This document shows positions 41,795 to 50,431 of a stretch of DNA of 64,000 bases, in pieces (position 1 is the first letter of the stretch; each line of letters opens with the position of its first letter). The notes beneath the pieces are model-generated. The model searched no databases and was not told the origin of the DNA. It saw only the letters and a program-made list of their open reading frames with translations. This DNA comes from a virus, in the IMG/VR virus record IMGVR_UViG_3300034152_000556, positions 1 to 64,000 of that record; one strand, 5' to 3'. The position numbers and the translations under genes are program-made.

Positions 41795-44784
41795 CGGTGA
41801 TCAGCTCCTATAACTGTTAAATATGCATTCAACAGCTTAACTGATTCTGGTGTTGTATCCAGATCATGTGATTCTTCTGGTAAGTTTGGTGAGATCACAT
41901 CTCGTATATATCTATTTTTCATATCAATACAATCTGATTTAGTTGTAAGAAATTCAAATAGATTACATGGTGCATCGTGACCAATTAGACATGCGGTTTC
42001 CATCTCACCACATCTCTGACCCCCTTTGTTCTTTCTACCTCCCAACGGTTGAAGCGTTCTTCTTGCATATGCTCCAATACCACGAGCCGCTAGTTTCTCT
42101 TCAGCGATGTGAACCATTCTGAAGAAATAGATATAACCAGTTGCTATTCGATTAAGAAGATGCTGTTTGGCAACAGGATCATAAATCTGTTGTTTGTATC
42201 TTGTTTTTGTATAAGCCAACGCTTGAGTTAGATCGTGTTCCTTAATCGAATTAAAAGGTGGTTGAATCAGAGTTAAGTTATTGATAAATTCTTCGTCAAT
42301 TGTCTCTGGTAGATTTTCTTTGAATTGTTTTAGATACCAACCGGATTTGGTTTTGTCAATAATCTTAATATAATCAAGAATATACTTTTTCAAATCTTTT
42401 TGATTATCAAGCATTGTCAATGCTTGTTTTTTAAGGTCTTCTAGAGAGAGTGTCAGATGCAACTCAAACAGTTGACCGGTATTCATTCTAGAGATAATAC
42501 CAAGAGGATTGATACAAATATCAACATGACGACCATCAGGCAACTGTGGCATCTTATCTTGTGGTAATATTCTTGAGATAACACCTTTATTACCATGACG
42601 ATTTGCCATCTTATCACCCACCTGAACTGGGCGGAAGTGAACACCGAACATCTCTATCTCAATTCCGTTTATGCGTTCCTTCTTAAACTTGTATTTACCA
42701 ACAAATGAAAATTTATCTAAGTCGTTTTCTCTGATAAATCGATTTGCTTCATTTTTTGGTAGCTTGTCTTTGATGATTTTACAAAGATATGTTTCTCGTT
42801 CTTTCTGAGCTTCGATCTTTTTTTGAACCCAATCATCAAACTCTGGAACATCGGTATTCCACTCATTTGCATAAATATTTACATCCGAAATGATCATGAA
42901 TTTTTTCGCTTCAAGTCTATTCTCTTCATTGAATACTGAATAGAAATCTTCATAGTTCATAGACTTGATAATTGCATATGGTGCGCCTTTTTGAATTTTT
43001 TCGAACAGGTCTGGTAATGGTTTATATGTGTTCTCATCAATTGACATGAGAACTTTTGAAGGTGGCAATGTAAAAGATAAATCCATAAAGTGAACTGATG
43101 TTAAAATTTGATCTTTCACCAAACGATCTGAAACAACAATGCCATCTTCGTAATTATCTCCATAGTATGACATAACGGCTGTAAGTAAATTACGCCCAAT
43201 GTTTATTTTACCATCTTTACAGAAGTTGCTCTCTGCAAGAATATCACCAGCTTTGAATTGATCACCTGTTCTCACATAGATGTTCATGAAGTCCATGTGT
43301 TCAACATATATTTTGCGATAAGCTATTATGAAGATGTCTACTTCACCATCATCATACTGAACAATTAAATATTCTTGATCTAGATGAATTACCTCGCCAT
43401 CCTTCTTTGCTCTTTTTACAAATTGCGTATAATCTGTATAGAGCCATTCGCAGCCTGATTGAATATAAGGCTGTTCTAGCTTTTTTAATAAGATTGCTTG
43501 TCTCATTTGAGACGAAGCCATCTGCAATCTTGTTGGATCATCGTGTTCGCAAAATGGTGTCATTGATACGGGTATTGATATTGGTTGTTCATCACATATT
43601 TCATTGGTGAATTTTAGATTTTCATCAATTGAAACATTAGGTATCATGTTCTGTAAGACACCACAGTTGTCTCGGTCTGGTGTGTCAACCGGACATATAC
43701 GACCAAACATTGTAGGGCATATATCGCGTAAGTGCTTTGGTATATTTTCTCTTTTAAACCCACCCGGACCTAATAAACTAACTCTCGAAAGTTTGGTTAG
43801 TTCTTCAATTGGGTTAATAGAGAAATCAAACTGAACAATATCAGACACGTTTGATTCGTTGATAATTTGAGTTGAGTTAATATTAAACTTAGGTTGTCTT
43901 GCCGTTCTATTTGAAAAACACAAATCAAACACATTCTTTGCAACTTTAGACAATACCATGTATTCAAAACAGCGTACTCGCTTGTTTGTTAAAAGCGTAT
44001 CGTCTATGTATTGAGTTCTTGCGGCTTCGATCAACTCATCAAGAATTGTCTCTTGTGTTAAGAACTTTGCAGTCATGACATCAATTTTTGGTATAATGTC
44101 AAGTGCATACATCACATCTTCGCCTTTCGAACGAGCGTTGTATTTTGAATATAGACGACCAATTTCTAGAATGAAATCATCTTGAGTATATCCTTTTGAC
44201 TCTTCGTAGTAGCTCACTAGATCAGCCACCATTTGCTCATACAAAGTTTCAGGTTTTGGTATTGAAGCGTTTTTAAGGTCAAAACGTTTTGCCATTTCCT
44301 CCATACCAAAATAACCAAGCAACATTAGAGAGAATGGTGCTTTGCGTCCAAGAAAGCTCATCTTCAGATATGGTGGTTCTTTATCTTTGAACAACATGAT
44401 TGTTGCCACATTTGTTCTAAGCTTGATTGATGTGCCTCTTGTTACAACTGGTATATCAAACATTTGAAACAGAGGTATCTTCCTACGACCATTAATGAGA
44501 ACGTAGTTGTCCTCGATAAGTTTTGGAATGAACATGCTTAGATCAATTTCTGATGATCCTTTCTTCAATCTTATGACAAGCGATTGTCGAATTGTTTTAG
44601 ACAATTCACCAGTAGAAAACCTTGAGTCTTTCAGATCAAGTTCTGTAACAGCAAACCCAAGGTCTTCTGCTGGTTTTAGAATTTCTCGAACGGTCGGAAG
44701 TATCTGTTTATAGTCGTCTTGTCGAAGAGTGAAGATGTTTCTTTCTGGGTTTTGAATCTTAAAGATTGGGTTTATAATCTTCAC
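41791..44784 (-). CDS. Phage RNA polymerase beta subunit (RpoB-like)
   Basis: 997 residues from a GTG start, overlapping the beta-prime gene's stop as GTGA, with AAAAGGAG upstream. Core beta motifs are present in order: GRICPVDTPDRDNCG (bacterial form TPEG; here altered), GDKMANRHGNKGVISRI, then VDICINPLGIISRMNTGQLFE, and GGRKNKGGQRCGEMETAC near the end. It is shorter than bacterial beta (about 1340), missing lineage inserts. It forms the catalytic centre with the next gene's product. Having beta whole on one chain differs from phiKZ/AR9-type phages, in which beta and beta-prime are split. Confidence 0.93.
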   Translation of the reverse strand: MKIINPIFKIQNPERNIFTLRQDDYKQILPTVREILKPAEDLGFAVTELDLKDSRFSTGELSKTIRQSLVIRLKKGSSEIDLSMFIPKLIEDNYVLINGRRKIPLFQMFDIPVVTRGTSIKLRTNVATIMLFKDKEPPYLKMSFLGRKAPFSLMLLGYFGMEEMAKRFDLKNASIPKPETLYEQMVADLVSYYEESKGYTQDDFILEIGRLYSKYNARSKGEDVMYALDIIPKIDVMTAKFLTQETILDELIEAARTQYIDDTLLTNKRVRCFEYMVLSKVAKNVFDLCFSNRTARQPKFNINSTQIINESNVSDIVQFDFSINPIEELTKLSRVSLLGPGGFKRENIPKHLRDICPTMFGRICPVDTPDRDNCGVLQNMIPNVSIDENLKFTNEICDEQPISIPVSMTPFCEHDDPTRLQMASSQMRQAILLKKLEQPYIQSGCEWLYTDYTQFVKRAKKDGEVIHLDQEYLIVQYDDGEVDIFIIAYRKIYVEHMDFMNIYVRTGDQFKAGDILAESNFCKDGKINIGRNLLTAVMSYYGDNYEDGIVVSDRLVKDQILTSVHFMDLSFTLPPSKVLMSIDENTYKPLPDLFEKIQKGAPYAIIKSMNYEDFYSVFNEENRLEAKKFMIISDVNIYANEWNTDVPEFDDWVQKKIEAQKERETYLCKIIKDKLPKNEANRFIRENDLDKFSFVGKYKFKKERINGIEIEMFGVHFRPVQVGDKMANRHGNKGVISRILPQDKMPQLPDGRHVDICINPLGIISRMNTGQLFELHLTLSLEDLKKQALTMLDNQKDLKKYILDYIKIIDKTKSGWYLKQFKENLPETIDEEFINNLTLIQPPFNSIKEHDLTQALAYTKTRYKQQIYDPVAKQHLLNRIATGYIYFFRMVHIAEEKLAARGIGAYARRTLQPLGGRKNKGGQRCGEMETACLIGHDAPCNLFEFLTTKSDCIDMKNRYIRDVISPNLPEESHDLDTTPESVKLLNAYLTVIGADHR

Positions 44785-47486
44785 TGAATTCTTTCTCCTT
44801 TTAGTATTTTATCAAGTACTCCTGAATAACGTCCTTCGTATAGTATTCCTTGCAAGATACTTCGCTTTGGATTAGAAAACGCCATTGATAGAATCCAACT
44901 TTCTTGATTTGGTACTGATTGAACACTGTAGTAATCTGGTTCAATCTCATTTCGGTTGTCTAGCAATCGCCATTTTCTGTAATTCTTCCACATTAGCTGA
45001 GCTACAACACATTCATAATGAACATGATGTATATCGTTGTCATAGACATCAAACAACTCGTCTACAATTTCAGTGTATGTTTTTCCTTTAAATTTATGTA
45101 GTAAGGAAGACACGGTTGCGAGATCACCGATGATGTCTTGCTGTCTCATATCTTCACTTTGTCTTTCGCCTTTAATAATTGCTGATCCTGAGGTATGAAA
45201 TGTTCTCAAAACCAATTGTGTTGATCTTTCACCCAGCGTTTGTGCAGCTAATATGCCGATAAATCTACTGTTTAAACTTTTATACAAATCACCATAACAT
45301 TTTGTACATATCTTTGGTGATTTGCATAGAATAGGACTTCGAATTTCGATAGTTTTTCCAATTAAGGTGTCAATGTCATCTTTTGTTATCATAGAAAGAG
45401 TGCCATCTGGGTTTTTCATCCATCGCTTCACTAACATAGAGGCTTTCTTTCTTGTGCTGACATTAACTTCTAAGAAATCGGTTGTGCCACAATCATCCAA
45501 CGCTTCATCAAGTTGAAGGTTTGCTCCTGTAAATATCAATTTTCTTGATAGATAGCCAGATGTTCCCGTATTAAGAGCAACATCAAGAAGCCCTTTTCTA
45601 CAACCATAGGTTGAGTAGAAAAATTCTTCTTCAGTCAATCCTTCAATTAGATTGTGTTTAATTGGGAGCGGCAAAATCTCACCATCGAAATTAGAGATGA
45701 AACCGCGTGTTACAATAAGCTGCTTAACTTGATCCCAACTACCTCTAGCCCCAGACTCTATCATATATGCATATTTAAAGTGTGATTTCATCTCTTTGGT
45801 TAGAGCTTTATCTGAAATCGCCTGTAACTGTTCTCTTACATTTGGTTTGTTATAGAGACTATCTCTATACTCTTTAACTCCATCGAATATACAATCTGGT
45901 AGAGACATGGTACACCCAAATAGGGTTGAATATTTAAATCCGATTTTCTTAACATTGTCAAGAATATCCCTTGTAACTTCTTTGTTATATGTGTCTTTGA
46001 TTTCATTCAGAATTCTCATTAGAGCCTTCTTATCAACGACACCTTTTACCAACCTGAAGTCTTCGGGGAGACACTGATTAAATTCGGCTTCTCCTTGCGT
46101 TACCTTCTCACCTTTTAATAATACCTTATCTTCAGATTGATGAAATTCGTTCTTTGTCAAGAAATAAACACCAAGAATAACATCTTGGCTTGGCGTGGTA
46201 GTTAGTTTTTCATTTGCTGGGCTACTCAGGTTATTTGTAACCAATATCTTTTCTCGTATTTCTGTTTTTGCTTCTTCAGTAATTGGTATGTAAACTGCCA
46301 TTTGATCTCCATCAAAGTCTGCATTGAATGGGGGGCATACTAATGGGTGAATCTTGATCACATGCTCTAGACCAACTTTTATTTTGAACCCAAGCATACC
46401 CAAGCGATGTAGAGATGGTTGTCTATTAAGAACACAAACTTCATCTCTTACAACGTCTTGACAGACTTTAAATAGAACGGGAGATTGCATATCAATACAT
46501 TGTTCAATAAAGTCAATTGCTTTATTTAAAAGTTTGAACTTACCAAGCTCGATGATTCGTTTTGCAACAGGCAGTTTATAGATTTCTAGAATCATCAAAT
46601 ATGGCAACACACATTCGTCTAAGTTTAATGTTGGGTCTGGCGTGATTACAGCACGACCAGAGAAATCAATTCTTTTACCAAGAATGTTTCCACGAATCAG
46701 ACCTTCTTTTTTTGCCATCTTATCAAGTATCTGATCGTATAACTCTTTGACATTTTTCTGAAGTTGTTTGAAATAAGTGTAGTACAATTGTTTTTCTTTT
46801 TTGATATCAATGATCGTATCTAACATGATATCGCGTTTTGTTAAAATCTGGACATAATATCTATTGATTTTATCCATCAATTGTTTTTGCCCACCAGTTT
46901 TTGATGCTGGTCTTAGGTCGGGTGGCAATACTATGACTTTATCAATCAGAAGATTGTCTAGATTGTCTTTGATCACTTGCCATTCTTCGATCTCTTCTTC
47001 TAGATATAAGTCAGCAATCGTTTCTACCAATTTGTAGATTGCTTCAGTTCTTTCAAACTTTTCTGTTCCTTTTGGTATGTTATCGTCTGAGAGAGTCACA
47101 ACTGGGAACCCTTCACTGTCTAGATACAGTATGCTTTTCTCGTTTTTCATAAGATCGTCAAGTGCTCTCTTGATTAGTTTACCACCAAGATCGACTAGCA
47201 GATCATAGAAAAGTGGGTTGACAACGGATATGGGCATAATGATTTTTGCAAATCTCTTTCTTCTTTCGTCGCTATTTTCAATTTCGACTTTACAATCTGC
47301 ACATACCGTTCCAGCTTTCGATACTCCGTGATATTTACCACACTGACATGTGTAGTTTTTTAATGGGCCAAATATCTGTTCTGAGAATAAGCCTTCGGCG
47401 TGAAACTTCTTTTTTCCGAAAACTTTTACTGAAGTAACCTCTGGTAGTTCTTCGCAAAATTGTTGATAGTTTAAGATTTTTGGCAT
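44781..47486 (-). CDS. Phage RNA polymerase beta-prime subunit (RpoC-like)
   Basis: 901 residues behind AAAGG. The catalytic motif NADFDGDQMAVY (about 388-399) with its three Asp is intact. Other beta-prime landmarks: an N-terminal zinc ribbon CQCGKYHG...CADC (about 49-67), GKRIDFSGRAVI, RQPSLHRLG, ESGARGSWDQVKQL, RKGLLDVALNTGTSGYL (bridge helix/trigger loop side), a second Cys cluster CKSPKICTKCYG, and STQLVLRTFHTSG. It is much shorter than bacterial beta-prime (about 1400). The intact active site indicates a working polymerase that presumably reads phage promoters. Confidence 0.95.
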   Translation of the reverse strand: MPKILNYQQFCEELPEVTSVKVFGKKKFHAEGLFSEQIFGPLKNYTCQCGKYHGVSKAGTVCADCKVEIENSDERRKRFAKIIMPISVVNPLFYDLLVDLGGKLIKRALDDLMKNEKSILYLDSEGFPVVTLSDDNIPKGTEKFERTEAIYKLVETIADLYLEEEIEEWQVIKDNLDNLLIDKVIVLPPDLRPASKTGGQKQLMDKINRYYVQILTKRDIMLDTIIDIKKEKQLYYTYFKQLQKNVKELYDQILDKMAKKEGLIRGNILGKRIDFSGRAVITPDPTLNLDECVLPYLMILEIYKLPVAKRIIELGKFKLLNKAIDFIEQCIDMQSPVLFKVCQDVVRDEVCVLNRQPSLHRLGMLGFKIKVGLEHVIKIHPLVCPPFNADFDGDQMAVYIPITEEAKTEIREKILVTNNLSSPANEKLTTTPSQDVILGVYFLTKNEFHQSEDKVLLKGEKVTQGEAEFNQCLPEDFRLVKGVVDKKALMRILNEIKDTYNKEVTRDILDNVKKIGFKYSTLFGCTMSLPDCIFDGVKEYRDSLYNKPNVREQLQAISDKALTKEMKSHFKYAYMIESGARGSWDQVKQLIVTRGFISNFDGEILPLPIKHNLIEGLTEEEFFYSTYGCRKGLLDVALNTGTSGYLSRKLIFTGANLQLDEALDDCGTTDFLEVNVSTRKKASMLVKRWMKNPDGTLSMITKDDIDTLIGKTIEIRSPILCKSPKICTKCYGDLYKSLNSRFIGILAAQTLGERSTQLVLRTFHTSGSAIIKGERQSEDMRQQDIIGDLATVSSLLHKFKGKTYTEIVDELFDVYDNDIHHVHYECVVAQLMWKNYRKWRLLDNRNEIEPDYYSVQSVPNQESWILSMAFSNPKRSILQGILYEGRYSGVLDKILKGERIQ

Positions 47487-47492
47487 AGACCT

Positions 47493-47735
47493 TTACTCTC
47501 CCTCACTGAAAAATTCATACATCTTTTTTGCTAACATAGCCAAATGTTCTTTGACTCTATTTGATATGATTCTGTCTAAGTCTGGCATTAGTTCATTAAC
47601 AACATCTCTAATTTCATCTTGTGTTAGTTGTATTTCATTCTTCTTTATCGTTTCTTGAATCAGACTCGATAGATTCTCCTCTAGCATTTGTGCTAGAGTT
47701 TGCATTCTCTCGTCTTTCTCGTTCTTGTTCTGCAT
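47493..47735 (-). CDS. Small acidic helical protein upstream of RNA polymerase
   Basis: 80 residues, with AAAGG eight bases before the ATG; a second ATG ten codons later is an alternative. It is helical and acidic (QDEIRDVVNELMPDLDRII). It overlaps the previous gene by 101 bases in another frame and ends just before the ribosome site of the beta-prime gene. Position suggests a polymerase accessory factor, but this is inference. Confidence 0.5.
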   Translation of the reverse strand: MQNKNEKDERMQTLAQMLEENLSSLIQETIKKNEIQLTQDEIRDVVNELMPDLDRIISNRVKEHLAMLAKKMYEFFSEGE

Positions 47736-47934
47736 CCCGTAAACCTTTCATGATTTTGTATTTAATTTCTGTTATCTTGTAATCCCAAGCTGCTGCTATA
47801 GCAGTTGCAACTTTTTCAACAACCTTATTTAGTAACTTAGAGCCACTTTCTCGTATCAGCTGATCTATTTCTTCTACTCCCTCCTCCACTGCTTCTTCAA
47901 GTGTTTTCTTTTTTGGTTCTTGTTTGTCTTCCAT
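47635..47934 (-). CDS. Small charged helical protein
   Basis: 99 residues from the ATG preceded by AGGAG; a GTG two codons earlier is also possible. It has a Lys/Glu N-terminus, an amphipathic helix (KLLNKVVEKVATAIAAAW) and a Glu/Arg-rich end. The 3' part overlaps the 47493 gene by 101 bases, so one of the two may be shorter than given. No family recognised. Confidence 0.5.
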   Translation of the reverse strand: MEDKQEPKKKTLEEAVEEGVEEIDQLIRESGSKLLNKVVEKVATAIAAAWDYKITEIKYKIMKGLRDAEQERERRENANSSTNARGESIESDSRNDKEE

Positions 47935-47948
47935 ACTCACGCTCCTGC

Positions 47949-48290
47949 CTATGTGATTTTTGCATATTCTTTTATTTCATGCCACGGTGTAAAGTAGCAA
48001 GCGTCTAGATTAAATGTATAGATGACATTTTCTATCATCTTTTTAGTTGTTTCATTCAGTGGTAAATTCTGTAGGTTTTCAGGTAAACAAAGTTCCCTTG
48101 TTCGTGGGTCTGCATTAGGATGATTACCCAACAATTTAACTTCGTGGATTTTGTCAAAAAGTGTCTCAACGATATATCCATCTATTATCATAAATTCATC
48201 TAGCTCTATAATTTTATAATACTCGTTTTTGTATTTCATTCGTCCTGGCTTGATTTTTTTCTTCACTTTGATTCTTTTTCTTACTTGCAT
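47949..48290 (-). CDS. Small basic hypothetical protein coupled to E1 gene
   Basis: 113 residues from the ATG overlapping the stop of the E1-like gene (TGATG), with GGAG eight bases upstream. The N-terminus is strongly basic (VRKRIKVKKKIKPGR), followed by a beta-like region (YYKIIELDEFMIIDGYIVE) and a helical end. Coupling to the E1-like gene raises the chance that it is part of the conjugation cassette, for example a target or adaptor, but there is no direct evidence. Confidence 0.55.
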   Translation of the reverse strand: MQVRKRIKVKKKIKPGRMKYKNEYYKIIELDEFMIIDGYIVETLFDKIHEVKLLGNHPNADPRTRELCLPENLQNLPLNETTKKMIENVIYTFNLDACYFTPWHEIKEYAKIT

Positions 48291-49138
48291 CAAGCAGCTC
48301 CAGTTTCAGGTATTAAAACAATATACCCATGATTGTGTAACGATATCAGATATGATGGATATTCACATGGTAATGTTAATAGAGACGTTAGACTACTTAC
48401 CACATCATAACCAGTTTTCAAAGTGTTTTGTGGTATTTTTGTCTGTGATATCGGTTGTTCCTGACTCCCAACGAACACTTCAATATCACGTTTTCTATTT
48501 TCTTCAATGATTGGTATGATGTTAGTTGGTAAGTTTACGATCTGTTGCGCTTCAGCAGCGCATTCGTATACAACTTCACCATATTTCGGTTCGATTTTCT
48601 TTAGATAATCCAGTTCATATTTCTGAATGGATTGTGTTTTTATTAGCTGTCTGATGGTCTGATTAGAGACCAGCATTGATACAATAAAAGCAGCATTGCG
48701 AATGTCATCTTTTCTTAGATCAACAAGATATCTGCCGTCCTTCTGTTCTTTATATGATACATTCTTACGACAGTCAACGATAACATACCGAGAAGATATT
48801 GAAACTCTGACATCAATTATATCTTTTCGATCACAAATAATATCCCTGCAATCAAAAACGATATCGCCTTCTGGTATCTTAGTTTCACCTTCTATAAAAG
48901 TGTCATCAATAGATTTGACAACAACACCGGGATTTTGATGAATGATGATATCAGTTAAAGCTGTAACCTTTTTAACACCAACATCGATGGGTCGATATAT
49001 TGATGTTCCAAGGTTCTTCCACTCAACGGTATCAAAATCGATCAGGGTAAGTTCTTCAGTTTCGTCTAATCGAGATAAGCTATCCGCAAGAAAGCCACCA
49101 AGCGTTCCAAGTCCTGCAATTACAAAAGATTTGTACAC
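48290..49138 (-). CDS. ThiF/E1-type adenylating enzyme A
   Basis: 282 residues from a GTG start; GGAGG lies 12 bases upstream. Residues 8-14 (AGLGTLGG) form the nucleotide-binding Gly loop. LIDFDTVEWKNLG (32-44) is the E1 motif with Asp34, Asp36 and Asn42; the usual Arg after NL is missing at that place. FDCRDIICDRKD (95-106) stands where E1s have VDN...R. Cys123 in VDCRKN and ECAAEAQQ (about residues 198-205) are candidates for the active or metal Cys. E1/ThiF enzymes adenylate the C-terminus of a ubiquitin-like protein. A second E1 lies at 49679, with the Ubl gene between them. Confidence 0.8.
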   Translation of the reverse strand: MYKSFVIAGLGTLGGFLADSLSRLDETEELTLIDFDTVEWKNLGTSIYRPIDVGVKKVTALTDIIIHQNPGVVVKSIDDTFIEGETKIPEGDIVFDCRDIICDRKDIIDVRVSISSRYVIVDCRKNVSYKEQKDGRYLVDLRKDDIRNAAFIVSMLVSNQTIRQLIKTQSIQKYELDYLKKIEPKYGEVVYECAAEAQQIVNLPTNIIPIIEENRKRDIEVFVGSQEQPISQTKIPQNTLKTGYDVVSSLTSLLTLPCEYPSYLISLHNHGYIVLIPETGAA

Positions 49139-49172
49139 TGTTCAAAGCTTCCTCCGATCTGTTTGATGTTTG

Positions 49173-49198
49173 GGGGGATTCCCCTAAGAGAATCCCCC
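49173..49198 (-). terminator. Strong hairpin between Ubl and E1-A genes
   Basis: GGGGGATTC (49173-49181) pairs with GAATCCCCC (49190-49198), nine perfect pairs with an eight-base loop, in the gap after the Ubl gene. No T-run follows on the minus strand. It may partly stop transcription or protect the abundant Ubl message from decay, making E1-A less expressed than Ubl. Confidence 0.6.
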
Positions 49199-49217
49199 GT
49201 CCCGGTAATGACCGCTG

Positions 49218-49703
49218 TTAGCAGCCTTTCTTACCCGCTTTTTTCATGAATTCCAGTTTGTCCTGGTCTTGCAACGTATAGCTGTCGTTGACTTTGCTGC
49301 CATTGACAATGGCATCGGCTGCGGCGTCGATGTTCAGGACATCTCTCAGGAATGCTTTCACTTCACCAACAGGTTTTCCCACTACTGGGAAGTTTCCTGA
49401 AGAAGCACCACATGAAACTTGAATTGTGGTGCTGAAACCGGCTGGACCGGCGCTCTTGTCGGTTTGCACGGTTTTGAATCCTCCGTGCATTTCGCTGATG
49501 GGGCCTGAGCTTGGTGCCGCCACTGCGAAACCGGCTGGAGCGGCGCCCGGTTTGACCGGATTGGATGCTTGGTATTCCAGAATAGCGCTGATCACGACAT
49601 CCTTCGGTTTCTTGGTGATACCGGCGATGCCCATCTCGTGATAAGCCATTCTTTTCAGTTCTTTTGCTGACATGTCTTCTAGTTGTGCTCTTGAGTAACG
49701 CAT
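49218..49703 (-). CDS. SAP-like domain fused to a ubiquitin-like protein ending Gly-Cys
   Basis: 161 residues behind AAGGAG. Residues 5-45 (QLEDMSAKELKRMAYHEMG then ITKKPKDVVISAILEY) match the helix-extended-helix pattern of SAP/Rho-N domains, which bind nucleic acids. A Pro/Ala/Gly linker (46-90) leads to a beta-grasp-like part (91-161): strand TTIQVSCG, helix VGEVKAFLRDVLNI, strand AIVNGSKVND, LQDQDKLEFMKKAG. The last residues are KKGC. Gly160 is the likely conjugation point if the terminal Cys is removed. The gene looks clearly more GC-rich than its neighbours. Flanked by E1, JAB and E2-like genes. Confidence 0.78.
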   Translation of the reverse strand: MRYSRAQLEDMSAKELKRMAYHEMGIAGITKKPKDVVISAILEYQASNPVKPGAAPAGFAVAAPSSGPISEMHGGFKTVQTDKSAGPAGFSTTIQVSCGASSGNFPVVGKPVGEVKAFLRDVLNIDAAADAIVNGSKVNDSYTLQDQDKLEFMKKAGKKGC

Positions 49704-50419
49704 ACGTTTTCTCCTTCACTTACTTGCGTAGTTGTGGTGGTTTTTGGTACTTCTCTGACCTTGGCATGGCAAGCCATTTTCTCAATGTCAAAGTAAATTT
49801 CGGAAACATTAGTTTCCGCACGAATAACAACGTTGTAGAAAGCCCAGCACATTAGCGTAGCTACTCCTAGATTTGTAAAATACAGCTGGGGTTCTGATAC
49901 AGATAGTTCTTCACATGACATCTCATGTGGAGACTTATCATCGGGTTCATCGATTTCTGGATGGTATGCACAGAGGTTTGGTGTTAGATCGCGACCCCCC
50001 TTTCGTAGATATATTTGCACATTACCATCTATATAATCGTTCCCCCCTGAGATAAGACTTATATTGTTTAGGGTTGAACAATAGTCTGAGACGAGCTTGC
50101 GTGTCTTATGATTATCGACACACATAAAAATCATACAATCCTCTTTGATAATATCTTCAACGTTTTCTTCTGTGATATATTCTGTAACTGTATCAAATTC
50201 GATATTGTCAAAAATGGCTGAAAGCTCTCTCGCCTTGATGGTGGCTTTTTTTCCAAGATCGAAGAAGTCTTGTCTTTCGAAATTCTTGGCTTCATATGAA
50301 TCACCATCAACAAAGATAAATCTCGCTTGTTCTATGTCATGATTAAAATTGACATAACGAGCGAGTCGTTCGACTAGAATGGTTCCTATACCACCGAGTC
50401 CGATTACCACTATTTCCAT
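49679..50419 (-). CDS. ThiF/E1-type adenylating enzyme B (PRTRC ThiF-like)
   Basis: 246 residues behind AAGGAGA. A classic E1 layout: GLGGIG (7-12), FVDGDSYEAKNFERQDFF (37-53) with Asp38, Asp40, Asn46 and Arg49-Gln50, then CVDNHKTRK (100-108) with the adenylation-site Asp102. NLCAYHPEI (148-156) and MSCEEL supply Cys residues for thioester or zinc. The order resembles ThiF proteins of PRTRC cassettes. Its end overlaps the start of the Ubl gene by 25 bases, so E1-B and Ubl are made together. It is the better candidate of the two E1s for activating the Ubl. Confidence 0.87.
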   Translation of the reverse strand: MEIVVIGLGGIGTILVERLARYVNFNHDIEQARFIFVDGDSYEAKNFERQDFFDLGKKATIKARELSAIFDNIEFDTVTEYITEENVEDIIKEDCMIFMCVDNHKTRKLVSDYCSTLNNISLISGGNDYIDGNVQIYLRKGGRDLTPNLCAYHPEIDEPDDKSPHEMSCEELSVSEPQLYFTNLGVATLMCWAFYNVVIRAETNVSEIYFDIEKMACHAKVREVPKTTTTTQVSEGENVCVTQEHN

Positions 50420-50431
50420 TCACATTTCTCC

